A DNA stretch of 64,000 bases from Bactrocera neohumeralis (Eukaryota; Arthropoda; Insecta; Diptera; Tephritidae): positions 39,842,839 to 39,906,838 of the forward strand of contig NC_065919.1 of NCBI RefSeq assembly GCF_024586455.1, read 5' to 3'. Each line of letters starts with the position of its first letter. Position 1 is the stretch's first letter. Of the stretch, positions 35,401 through 46,295 are shown in pieces. The notes beneath the pieces were generated by a model. That model made no database searches and was not told where the DNA came from. It saw only the letters and a program-made list of their open reading frames with translations. A program made the position numbers and the translations under genes.

Positions 35401-38400
35401 TTATTATATCTTGTAAAATATGTCTTAAAAATGTCTCTATAAGATAAAGATTATATCTTTGGCATATAATTTGATAAAATTTGACTCGTCTTAAAAAAAG
35501 GCACCTGAGTCAATATAAGCTTGTCAAAACTTAATCCAATTTTACATACAATTGTTGCCAGCCCTTAGCCTATCTTCAGTGCCTTTTTTAGAGTGCCGTT
35601 CGCTAGATTGTTTGGAGTTTCGAAGTCAATATTCACAAACCCTCGTCTCGTCATCGGGTAATGATGTGTTTGATGGATGTAGGGTGCTCAGCTACGTTGT
35701 GAAGCATCTCTTTTGCAATGTTTTTTTAACCCTTAATAAGCTAGAGTATCAATTTTGATACCAATCTTTTAAACCGAATGTTCATAAAACCTACCTACTA
35801 ATTCTTTAGCTATAAAAACTTTTTGAGCTGGCGATTCATTATTTTTCTGCATAAGGTAGATATCAAAGTCCCTCGAAAAATAAAAGGGGAAGACCCAGTA
35901 CCAACAGTCGACAAGACACTACAGTACTTTCTAAAAGACCCCGGACAGGTGTACAAGTACTACCCTCTACTGACGTGCGTTGCGATTGTATTGGTCATGA
36001 AAAAATATTTATGGATTCTAGAAATAAGTCTAAATTTAATAATTGTAGGAAACTTACCTCCTGGTTCTGTAAAAAGTGTAAAGTGTCGTTATGCGATAAT
36101 AGAAACAATCAATGTTTCGCATTATTTCATGCATAGGTATATCTGATTTCTTTATGGCGTTAATGCCTGAAGTATAAAAGTTGATACCTGTTTTATAATC
36201 TTCCTGTAATCTATCTTGACCATATCGGGATTAAAATTTTTTTTTATTAATTTATTGCATTTTCAGCATCTTTTAACAAAACTTATATGAGGAATGGGCG
36301 GATTTATCTTCCGATTTCAGCCATTAACATACTGTCGGAGGAGACAAAAAAAATTTCTTCTGAGCAAATTTAGTTGACTTGACTGTAGTGGTTGAGGAGG
36401 TGTGTACATTAGACCTATTAACTGGCGAAAGCACGCACACTTTTTCAGTGTTATTTGCAGTTTAATATTGAACTGCAGATGCCCCCCTAATGTTGTTGTT
36501 GTTTTAACGGAAATTCAATCCCCGTTGGGATGGTAAATGTCATTTGTGTCGATGTCATCTAACGGTAGGCCCAAGAAACTTGCTGTTTCGACGGGGTCGG
36601 ACCAAAGGGAGGAAGGTGTTAGATGGGTAGGGTTTGTAGGGCATGCAAAGAGGTGGTCAGTGTCATGCGGAGACTCGTTGCATGCAGGACATACATTAGG
36701 TATGTCAGGGTCTATTCTGGATAAGTAGGAGTTTAACCTGCTACAGTATCCAGAACGAAGTTGCGCAAGGGATGCCCCCCTAATGCAATTCGTTGTACTA
36801 AATAACAGTCATGTACCTCATTGTGGAGCTTAGTTAGGTCACTTTATGAATTTAATATTAATTGCGTTTTGTTCACGTGACAATCGTTCGATTCAGTATA
36901 CATATCTGCAATACTAAATTCTTATGGTGCTAAGAACCATGGGTACCAAGTTTTATCGAGCTACATACATATATCAAATTTTACTGATGTTACAGCTTTC
37001 ACAGACGGCCAGATGGACTAACAGTCACCTGGATTTTAGCTCGCCTCTTCATCCTGATCATTTATACATATATCACTCTAAATCTATTTATCAAGAGTAT
37101 AAAAAGCTATATTACACAGATATTTATCCCTTTTTTATTAAATATCATTAACGAAATTAAACGTAAACAAATACATCTTAGGTTGGTATCGTAATTGTTT
37201 CACAATCTGTTTCTAATGTTAAGGTACTTTGTTGCATATTCGTCGATACGACTTCCTGTAATGTTTTACTGAATTTTAACATTTTGCGCGCATCAGGGTG
37301 TAAGCGACAAATGACTCCAGCGGATGGTATTTGCCAATTCCAACATAAAAGTTCACAGTTTAAGGCAAGCAAGTCTTGCTTTAAGCTTATAATATTCTGT
37401 TAAAAAAGTATTGTTATTAAATTCACAATTAATTTTTCGTCTTAAATTTTCTTTACCAGTGCCACAGTAGAGTCAATTGTGTGAATTTCTTCTCCTCTTA
37501 TTACAACTTTGACAATTTTTTCACTATGCGTTGAAATATATTTAACCACTTTAGATTTTAGATACTCAGCCGAGGAGTAAGTTAAATTTTCTTGAATATC
37601 CACAACAGCTATCTTAGTGTCTTTTAGAAGCTGAAAATTAATTAACATATTCACTTTCGTATTTTGTTTTAACAAAGCCACAACAAACCTTTTCTTCTGT
37701 GATAATAATTGTAGGTCTTGCACTTTTGTATAGAATAAATAATATATTCACGACTATCCCACAAACCATGCCATATTCAAGTGTCCAGAAAAGACAACTA
37801 AGTACTGTTACCAGGAAGGGAATCATATCCGTTTCTGAAAAACATAAATACATATATAAACGTTTTTTTCGTGATTACCATATCTGTTTAATGGAATTAC
37901 TATACTTTTCGAACGCCAAATTTCAGCAATTCTATCATACTCCACCATGAAAATCATAGCAGCTATTATGATAGCAGATAAGGTTGCTTTTGGTATGAAA
38001 TAAAATGTATTGGTGAGAAAAGCCAAGGTCATTAAAACTAATATGCCGGTTATTGCGCCACCAAGGACTGTTTTCACGCCGCTCGCATTATTTATTGCTG
38101 TACGCGTAAATGATCCCGAAATAGGAATGGATGAGAAAAAACTGCTGAAAATATTGGCTAACCCTAGAGCTACCATTTCTTGTGAAGCGTCGATAATTTT
38201 TCCCATCGCTGTAATAGAATAATGAAATTAATTATAAAACCTAGTAAAAAAATAAAAGTATATGTTAATATGTACTTACAAAAAGATTTTGCTACAGCTA
38301 TAGTCTCGAGCACAGCAATGAGGGGTATAGAGATCAGTGAAGCACCCAAATCCCCCATCATGTCTTCAAATTCAATTTTTGTGCCATTGATTTCGGTATG

Positions 38401-41400
38401 AAATGGTGGTATTTTAAAGGGTGGGAGGCCAGGTACAATTTTCCCGCTTACACGAAACGGCAACCAGTCGTCGCTACTGAGGAAATAACAGAGTATAATG
38501 CCAACAACAACAGCCAACGCATTACGGGACAATGATATGTATTTAGTTAGACTTTTATAAGAACTGTTAATATCTTTTATTTTCTGAAATGGCATGAGAA
38601 CTCGTTAATTTAAGAACAGTAATAATTTTGCTTGTTGCCTTTACTTACACGCATAATTAGCAGCATAATTAACGTAATTATACCCAGTAAAGCATCGTTG
38701 CGTTGTGTGTTATTTATATGTTTAAAGAAATATATCCACGATTCTATGAACTCATTGCTCGAACCTAAATTGAAAAAGTTGTTTTGTATTTATTATTTTG
38801 GCTTTATTTGTTTCCTTTTATGGAAATTAATTCAATACAATAGTAATACAGTGAGATAATAAAAGAGGGTGGATTATTCTTAACTTTTAACAATAATATT
38901 TATACTTTTTGTTATAAACAATTTTTAAATTCAATTTAATTCAGCTAAATATTTTCTGTAGTCTTTTTGATTAGCAAACGTTGTACCGTTGCATAATTGA
39001 TATGGATTGAAATTACGTTGAATAATAGTAATTAAACAAATCTGCATGTTTGGCCGCTAATGTAGCCTTATTACTGAGCTAGTTATGATCCAACCATGTG
39101 TTATTAGTGTTATTATTATTTCTGTTTAAGTAATAAAATATTCAAATGATTCTTACATACATGAATTTTGAACAAATGCTTATGATTAGAAATATAATTT
39201 TTGTATTTATGAATTGCATTGATCCCCTTGTACTAAGATACCTCCTCACCAATTTTCAGCCGAATCGGTTTAGCCGTTCTAGAGTTATAAATAACTCATC
39301 TATAACTAACACGTCTTTCTTTCATATATGTACATATATATGTACATAGATAGCACGCTATCTTCGATCAGTAGTAAAACTTACTTGATATTCCAAACAA
39401 GTTATTAATTTGTCCACTAGCAATTGTTATTGCTGCGGCCATGGTAAATCCTGTTGTCACAGGTATCGATATAAATTGCACCAGAACGCCAAGATTTAAA
39501 ACACCCATTAGAAGTGTGATGACACCGGTAAAAAAACATGCCAATATAGCGTAATCAGCATTGTGGGTGTGCGCTTGGACCATGATAGACATAATGGCAG
39601 TGGGACCTAAAATTTAAAAGATTTCGCTAGTGTGTAGTTTATTCTCAAATGAGAGAGTTGCTTAGGGTTTCGAATATTTGACAATTGCCCAATGATTGTT
39701 ATTATAATATTAGTGCAAAGATTGTGAGACATTAAGAGAGTTTTCAAATGTATGTATGTATATGAATTGTGTATTACTCCCACTTACCGATTGTCACATC
39801 CTTGCAAGTGCCAAAAAATATATAGACAAAACAACCCATAAAAGCTGAATATAACCCATATTGCGGTGTTAATCCTGCTATTGTGCCATAAACGATCGCC
39901 TGCGGTATGGCGGTTAGGCCCACCGTTAGACCCGCAACAAAATCGGGTATAAGAAAATTCAGTTCATATTTCGGTAACCAGGTAATGATGGGGAAAAATT
40001 TCTTTGCGGTGGTGGTTGTGCAACAATTCTCTGCAGATTTCAAAACTCCTTCATATATATTTGGTAGTTTCTCGTGGTAGAGATCTTCATCTGAATAATA
40101 TATGTACATAAATTATCACAATTTGCAAAAGTAAATACATACATACATTTCAGTTATCAAATATTTATATTAATTTTTTTTCATTGTATGTTTTACTATC
40201 TTTTTGCGTACTTTTAATACAGATGCACATTGTTTAGCATGTTAACCCTAGAGAAGGCGCGCTCCGCAGAGTGACATGCATTGTCGCGCGTGAGCATTTT
40301 GCTCACGTACTGAAAATATTCAGTTACGTTTATATAAATAAAGTGTTACATATTTAAATTTAAACTAAATACCATTACTGAGCCTTAAGCTTAAAAAATG
40401 TTTATTATTTGACAGAAACAAAAATAAAATATAAAGGTAATTCAATTGTACAAAACATAAGAAAAAATTTGAGATTTGTTATGGAGATCATATAAAAAAT
40501 TATTATTATACGTATATAAAGTATTTACATGGATATATATCACTATTCTGAGAAAACTTCATTAATTTTCCTGTCGAAACAAGTAGGACATGCATACTTT
40601 GAATGTTCAGTACAGAGTAATTTCCCACATAAATTGCAACCTTTTTTTGTGCGTCTATTTTTCCTTCTGGGGCAGAAATCACAAAAGCCGTTTTCTTTAG
40701 ACTGGTTTGGTGAATCAAGACCTGGTGCAATGCGTTCCATTGAATCCTTTAGATGTTTTGGTAAAGTTTGAATGGCTTGCCGCTTTACAATATGTGGCTT
40801 TATCATGTCAAGGGCCACTTCTTTTAAGAAAGTCCTTCTCTGAGTTAAGTTCTGCGTATTTCCCTTATAAATAATCTGCGCATTTATACCAGCTATGTCA
40901 AGCAGAGTAAAAAATAGCCGCATTGGCCATCTGCAAGTTTTGCGGGAAACTGAGTACGTTCCTTTCATCTGGTCGACGGTGTCTACACCTCCCTTTGTTC
41001 TATTGTAAAACAATATTACTTCGGGTTTGTTGTTATCATCGGACTCATTATTTAACTGGCCATCCGCATGAAGAGATGAAAGCATCAGTACGACTTTTTT
41101 ATTTTTCTTCATTGGAATGTAGGAAACAAGAAGCTTGTTTTCGGCATATGCAACCATTGTATCTGGGGTTGGTCTTCCTTTACTTGTAATAAATTGTGGT
41201 GGAATTTCTTTTTTATTTTTACGGATTGTTCCTACAATAGTGGTTCTATATTGTTTGTACAGCTCATCAGCTAAGGGAATAGAAACGAAATAATTGTCCA
41301 TAGTTAAATTTCTTCCGGTATTTAAAATTGGTGCAGCGATTCTTTTTACGATATTGGCAGCTGTATTATCGAGCTGATAAGGGCCGGATGGCTGTTTACC

Positions 41401-44400
41401 ACAATATACCTCCATTTTACAAGTGTAAAAAGTTCTTGCGTCGACTAATGCATTAATTTTTATGCCGTACATGGCAGGTTTATTGGGAATATATACTCTG
41501 AACTTGCATCGTCCTCTAAACGATTCAAGCATTTCGTCAATAGTGCAGTATTCTCCAGGAGTATAACAGTCACCACATGATTTGTTGAAGTCGTCAAATA
41601 TTTCACGAAAAGCGGCTAAGTTATCAACTTCACTTCTAAGTGAACGTGAGTCAACGTCATCAAATCTAGTTTCACGAATTAAAAACAGAAATCGTTTCAA
41701 GGACATTGTGGCTTTGAAAATATCTGGAGCAGTGCCGTCTTGAAGCCACATCTCTTTTAAATTTGTATGGTTAATTTTCTTTAACCCAGCCATGTATAAG
41801 ATACCTATAAATGCATTTAACTCGACAGAATCTGTTGATTTACAATCTCTGTCACGTCCATATGCATCACTTATTTTTTCAATATATAAATTTGTATATC
41901 TGACAATTTTTGAGATCAATGAATCAGTCAATTCAGTCAATCAGAATCAATTTCGCAATGCTTTTCACACCTGGCAGATGCGTTATAATGTTGCACTGCC
42001 TAGTGCGAACATTAGGAACAGGACGACTAAGCGCCCATTTTGTGTTTTTATCTTTGCCCCAATAAAATGTGCATTTTCCACTTTTCCAAATCATCAACAG
42101 ATTGATCAGTGTCAGTATTGTGATCACTATGAATGCTATCGCAATCACTTTCAGGGAGAAAATGGTCATCGTCCTGTTCTAATTCTTCATCGGCTGAAAC
42201 TTCTTCTAACCACGACGTAATATGTGATACATCCCCAGCACGGGAACAACGCTTGCTTTCCATTTTAATTACATACGAGTGCTAAAATTGATGCAAACCA
42301 CCACTTTCAATGGGAAAACTTGAGCTATTGGCAAAGCAAAAAAAAACTTACGTAGTTTGTCGCGTAGTGAGCAAATTACCGCACTAAATAAACAGCCATC
42401 TATCAACACTTTAAAACATGCACTGATTACAGCGAGTGATTGTGAACAAGTGGAACACAACTTTGAGCGAAGGTACTGAGCGTAACAAGTGCTGCAATAA
42501 CATAGAACATAGACATTTTTTCAATTAAAAAATTGTGTGAGCAAAATGCTCATAGCGCGCCTTCTCTTGGGTTAAATACATATGTATGTGGAAACATATC
42601 ACATTTTAAATCCCATAAATGTAGCATTTATCTCATTTTTGCATTACAATTATTTCACTATAGTAATAACGGATTTTAGAACAATTTAGCCTCCTGATAG
42701 AGCTCGACTTTCACACTGAATTCTTCCCACCATTTGTTTGTAATACACGGTTATAAAAACTTGGCTCATCAAATATTTTGCCCGTCGCTAGACAAAATCA
42801 TACTATCGAATTTATTTACTGCCCATAAGAATTGATAGTAAACGAAGTGTTGTTGCGAGGTTAATGTCAGAATCTTCTTTATATTCGAATTCCTTTAAGC
42901 GTCGGCAAATCTTTTATGACACTTTCGATTCCGAAACTTGCCTTTAGATTCAATTTGTTTTCTTAATTTTTTGGAGCAAATCACTTCAGTTCGTACGGCA
43001 ATTGTATGATTAAATCTTTTGCAGTGTTGTTAGATTGGAGTTTATTTGTACGTAACTGAAGTCAAAGTTTCCACCAAGTTTTATAGTTTTCTCATTCAAT
43101 TAAAAAAAAAAGACAATAAAAAAATGTTTTTCTTATTATTTAACTTGTTTAATTTTTTAATTACGTATAATTATTTAAAAAATGGCACTAATTTGTGGAG
43201 AAATTTGTTGTTTTATAATCTTTTCACCAAAACTAACAATTTTTTGAAATCGATGAAAGCTATATTAGCATAATTTTCTAAAACATATTTAAAGTTTTCC
43301 GAGAAAGAAAAACTTGGTTGTACTACGTTCTTTATTGCTGTTTGTTTTTTCTTAAATTTGAGCGTGTCAGTGTTTATCTGCATGCATTAAGTTTCTATGT
43401 AACTTTCAATTAACATAAAAGTAATCGCTTAATGGATTTTGTTTGTCAATATCAATACACAATAAGCTGTGTTCTGCGAAATTTTTCCTAATAAGGCCAT
43501 TTCACATATTGTTGCATAGCAAATATTACTTCCTGCACACCACATTCACACATTTTGTATTCGCACCTTTTAACTCGGTCATTTTTGGCTATTTTTAGTG
43601 TTATTTTAATTAACAGTGTTTCCGTTTTCAAACTTTTTATCCGTATATCTGTTATTGCTGTTCCGATTGTTGCACCTTTGCCCACCGACTGATTCGGAAT
43701 GAAAAGTTACCGTGCTTAGACGGACGTTTTTACTTCGCCCACCTGTAGCTTAACTTGAATATAGCGTTCGGCATAGTATGTGACGTTTCGTACATATACA
43801 CTTCTTTTTATCATTAGTTCGGCCAATACAGACCACCCGCCTGTGTCCATAGGCTACACTTTCATCGTGTGTTTGGAAATCATCAATCATCAATCATATC
43901 AGTTCGATTGGCAGGTGTATGGATGTATGAATTTTTATTCCTTCTTAATGTTGTATGATTACTGACTTACTTTCACTTATTGAATTACGACAAACATCGA
44001 GTAAACTCTGTTTGATTGTGATATGTGTTTACGTATAGTAAGTGCACATATTTGTTTAAGTCTAAGTCTGATTAGCGAGAACTTTATTTCGTCTTGCAAC
44101 ATAACATATCTTAATAATACATCTTGTTCAATTTCTTTAATATTACCATTTTTTGCAAAGATTATATTTTAAAATGGCTGAACCACTATTTTTAGAGTAA
44201 GGTATTCTTAAGTTAGGTGCTCGAATTTGCACTTAGATGTCAATCAAGTCTGTTATCGTTTAATTTTGTCATTCTGGAAAATTTGTAGATGCCATTTATA
44301 CATATGTATATGTGAATTATTGACAGCTTTATCAATCTGATAAGTGTTAAAATTTGAATATTGAATGTTTTTCAATGTACATTCAATCCTAGCGCAACAT

Positions 44401-46295
44401 TCTTAAAAATCGGTCTTGTTACTTCAAAAGTGTCTAAATAAATTCTACAATTTTCAACTTTTAAACATATCATAATTTAAGATAATAATATAATTATATT
44501 ATTAGATAAATCCCAAAACAAAAAAAAAACGTTCGCATCGGTAGCTTTTGCAGATTATTCGAAAGAAAAGGACGCGTGCGAAATTTCACATACAGACGGA
44601 CCGGGCTAAATCGACTCAGCTCGGCGATCATGTATAACATATACAGCTGGGGTCAATGAAATATTAGTGGTTACCAACACTCTAAGTATTTTTCAATTGT
44701 AAACAATTTTAAATATTTTTTTTACTCTGGTTGCATTTATTAAGTAAAACTTAATTTTACATATTAAGTGGAATGCATAGAAGAAGTTAGATCAAATGAT
44801 CGTTGAAAGATATTTTTGAAATTTATCTAAATCTGTACATAGTACTTGGTAGGACGAGTTTTAGTTTTAGTCGCAATTATACAACTTCTCTTTATACAAG
44901 TATAGTCCATAGGTGTTTTGCACCTGTTCGGAGATATATTTCCTCATGCATCCTTAACTACGGACCACATCTCGTTGTTGTTTTTGGGCTTAGCCTTGTA
45001 AACACATTTATTTATATAAAGCCAAAGTTGTTCAATGGATTTGAAGATGTCTTACTGGTGTCTTTCAGGTTATTATCCGGTTGGAACACGCATTTCAGCG
45101 GCAGGTTATGTTCTGCAAATTTTAGTATAAATGCATATGCGTACTGATCCATGATACCTTCAATTTGATGGATCGCTGTTTTAAAGCGTTCTTGGCTTGT
45201 CATGGTTCATACTCTGTATTCGGGGGAATTTTCCACACTTCAGTCCAAAGTATGTTCCTTCATTTTCCTGTTGTCCTGATCAGATATTTCTGTGCAAATG
45301 CGAGCATACAAATTATGATCTCATAACCTTCTTATCATAATATGAACACCTTACGCTAAATTTAATTCGTCCCGAAACTCTACACCAGACTTTGTTGGTC
45401 GAGTTTTGGTATACCTGACAGTGTTTTGCTCGCCAACATCTGAAAGAATTCTTGGCATTCTTCTTAATTCTTGTTGCTTTTTATACGTTACAAACGTTAC
45501 GAAATCGATTAATTTTTTCCCTTAGTCATCAATAGACATAAACATTTGAAATCCCAATTTTATCACACCATTTTTTGATTTTTGACTACGAGTCGTCTTG
45601 AACTGACTAAATCTGATAGATTTGAAGCACATGCAAGATAGTGTTTGACATATGTCATTTTTGTGATGTTTATGTCTTTTGATGGAAAATTATCTTTACA
45701 AATTATCTTTATTTACTGTTGGTAAATCTGCATAAGGCTCTCAATAAAAAAGCTAGTCTTATTTGAATCCCCTGAACGTAATAAATAAAATGATTGGCGG
45801 CTGTTGAAGAAAATCAGTTGCTGGCGGTAAGTAAAAGGCTATTAGTAATTTATAGCACCGTCTATTTTTTCCAGACGTTGAACAATAGACAAGAACGCAA
45901 AGTTTACTGATTTGATTGCAAAGTGTATACATCTGAAGTGTACGCCTCCAAAAAGTTGTATGATATTTAACAATTTCTCAATTTTTTCATTTCAGGTGCA
46001 CACAGTTAAGGATTCTCTAAAGATCCCTATCGCCGTGTTAAAGGCTGGCGAAACACGCGCTGTAAATCCCGATGTGGAGTTTTATGAAACATCATTGACA
46101 TTTAAGTTGATCAAAGGCAATGGACCTGTTTACATAATGGGTCAGAATATTAAGGACGACGTTGTCGATATCGAGGACGAAGAAACTGACGAGGAAACTG
46201 GTGAGGAGGAAGAGGAAGAGACACAACCACAGAAGAAAAAGCAAAAAGTGGAAAATAATTCCGATGGCAAAAATGCTAAAAATAAGAAGAAATAA
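32467..46295 (+). CDS. Nlp: Nucleoplasmin-like protein (Nlp) with a 13 kb intron
   Basis: Second nucleoplasmin-family histone chaperone. Three plus-strand exons (32467-32488, 32701-32843, 45996-46295) join in phase to 154 residues. Core motifs are EESFYGVTL, QRLIIKQILLGAEAK, EFNVVEV, IPIAVLKAGETRAVNPDVEFYE and LTFKLIKGNGPVYI. An acidic tract (about 110-132, IEDEETDEETGEEEEEE) and a bipartite-looking basic tail (KKKQKVENN...NKKK) follow, as in Drosophila Nlp. The second intron (32844-45995) is 13.15 kb. It contains the whole SLC26 gene on the other strand plus several transposons, so exon 3 lies far away; donor GTAAGC and acceptor TTTCAG are intact. A later AATAAA at about 47223 is one candidate poly(A) site. 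Confidence 0.93.
33003..33948. mobile_element. Foldback element with long inverted arms and one 93-bp-type unit
   Basis: The left arm (about 33003-33210) and right arm (about 33700-33948) are inverted copies of each other. Both have GAATAGCATCCCCC at the outer end and share TTTGCATTTAAA(G/C)TTCAAAAATTCAACTA and AAATGCGTGTTTCTCC further in. The centre (33411-33480) holds one diverged copy of the unit that makes up the array at 590-1282 (GCGTTGGCGTCCTTCGG, an A-run, ATAACCCTGGTCG). The element lies in the large Nlp intron. No open coding frame is present. Confidence 0.75.
33949..35725. other. Intron sequence without recognised features
   Basis: Part of the large Nlp intron. AT-rich, with no reading frame showing a domain. 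A block at about 35540-35720 is more balanced in composition (GTTCGCTAGATTGTTTGGAG and onward) and may be an unrecognised transposon remnant. Confidence 0.4.
35728..36180 (+). pseudogene. C-terminal relic of a piggyBac-type transposase
   Basis: A plus-strand frame at about 35874-36135 reads NKRGRPSTNSRQ, then VRCDCIGHEKIF, then FCKKCKVSLC and NQCFALFHA before a stop. This order (RP-S, DVR-D-IGH, C-x2-C-x4-C, CF--FH) is the usual C-terminus of piggyBac/PGBD transposases. A TTAACCCTTAATAAGC at 35728 could be its left end, but no matching right end was found. It is a fragment, distinct from the fuller piggyBac at 40246. Confidence 0.6.
36478..36785 (-). mobile_element. 5'-truncated Jockey-like LINE scrap with 15-bp duplications
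   Basis: The insert (36493-36770) is flanked by perfect copies of GATGCCCCCCTAATG at 36478-36492 and 36771-36785. On the minus strand it encodes the last part of a LINE ORF2: QLRSGYCSRLNSYLSRI, a zinc-knuckle CPACNESPHDTDHLFACP, then SLWSDPVETASFLGL and a stop. It ends in an (AAC)n-type tail. Length 278 bp; severe 5' truncation is typical of target-primed reverse transcription. Confidence 0.9.
36930..37110. repeat. Fragment of the 1.07 kb dispersed repeat (3' part)
   Basis: Degraded copy of the 3' portion of the repeat described at 57674-58750. It has GGGTACCAAGTTTTATC, TTACAGCTTTCACAGACGG, CTGATCATTTATACATATA and a final AAGAGTATAAAA. It lies just beyond the 3' end of the SLC26 gene. Confidence 0.65.
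37178..40109 (-). CDS. SLC26-family anion transporter nested in the Nlp intron
   Basis: SulP/SLC26 proteins move sulfate, chloride, bicarbonate or related anions across membranes. Eight minus-strand exons (40109-39788, 39606-39385, 38764-38649, 38583-38280, 38208-37906, 37834-37674, 37630-37457, 37396-37178) join in phase to 606 residues. Recognisable parts are ITWLPKYELNFLIPDFVAGLTVGLTAIPQAI, LTPQYGLYSAF, IPVTTGFTMAAAITIASGQ, IPISGSFTRTAIN, SLISIPLIAVLETIA and PKATLSAIIIAAMIFMVEYD. A STAS domain occupies roughly 440-600 (IAVVDIQENLTYSSAEYLK). Intron 6 is only 43 nt, but it fits the family's spacing. The N-terminus is unsure: an AG at the middle of the sixth codon could be an acceptor, with a real first exon further upstream. 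It may correspond to Drosophila CG7912. Confidence 0.85.
40246..42571 (-). mobile_element. piggyBac-like transposon with both TTAA sites
   Basis: The 2,326-bp element has TTAA at 40242-40245 and 42572-42575. Terminal inverted repeats read CCC(T/A)AGAGAAGGCGCGCT. A subterminal GTGAGCATTTTGCTCAC palindrome occurs near the left end, with a matching GAGCAAAATGCTCAT near the right. Clean TTAA duplication and both ends present show an intact insertion structure. It lies in the Nlp intron, upstream of the SLC26 gene. Confidence 0.92.
40543..42263 (-). pseudogene. piggyBac transposase with two N-terminal frameshifts
   Basis: The main open frame (41940-40543, 465 residues) holds the DDE_Tnp_1_7 core. 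Candidate catalytic aspartates are Asp135 (TIDEML), Asp215 (MDNYFVS) and Asp320 (KGGVDTVDQ), with spacing close to the classical piggyBac triad. A C-terminal cysteine-rich domain follows (CDFCPRRKNRRTKKGC...CPTC). The N-terminal part continues upstream in two other frames: MESKRCSRAGDV starts at 42263, and the WALSRPVPNVRTRQCNIITHLPG segment lies in the 42169-41933 frame. Two frameshifts, near 42075 and 41945, are therefore needed to read the whole protein. The core itself has no stop, so decay is recent. Confidence 0.88.
42576..44640. other. Intron sequence without recognised features
   Basis: Part of the large Nlp intron, upstream of SLC26. It could contain a missing 5' exon of SLC26. A minus-strand frame at about 43850-43715 (ending at a CAG-GTGGGC site) was considered but its phase does not fit. 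At about 44580-44630, CAGACGGACCGGGCTAAATCGACTCAGCTCGG resembles tails of common dipteran repeats. Confidence 0.4.
44644..45650 (-). pseudogene. Decayed Tc1-type transposase
   Basis: On the minus strand, 45203-45012 reads GIMDQYAYAFIL...AEHNLPLKCVFQPDNNLKDTSK. This matches the Tc1 pattern around the second catalytic Asp (FQQDNDPKHTSK). CAGCTGGGGTCAATG at 44644 may be one terminal repeat; no matching far end was found. Frames are broken throughout. Confidence 0.6.

Noticed and set aside
40543..41940. Treating the 465-residue piggyBac frame as a complete host gene
   Set aside because: It lies between TTAA-flanked terminal repeats, and its N-terminus continues upstream in two other frames, so it is a transposon copy with frameshifts rather than a domesticated gene.
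43715..43850. Candidate upstream exon for the SLC26 gene ending at CAG-GTGGGC (minus strand)
   Set aside because: Its reading phase at the donor (0) does not match the phase needed at the possible acceptor in the next exon (1), and it shows no family similarity.
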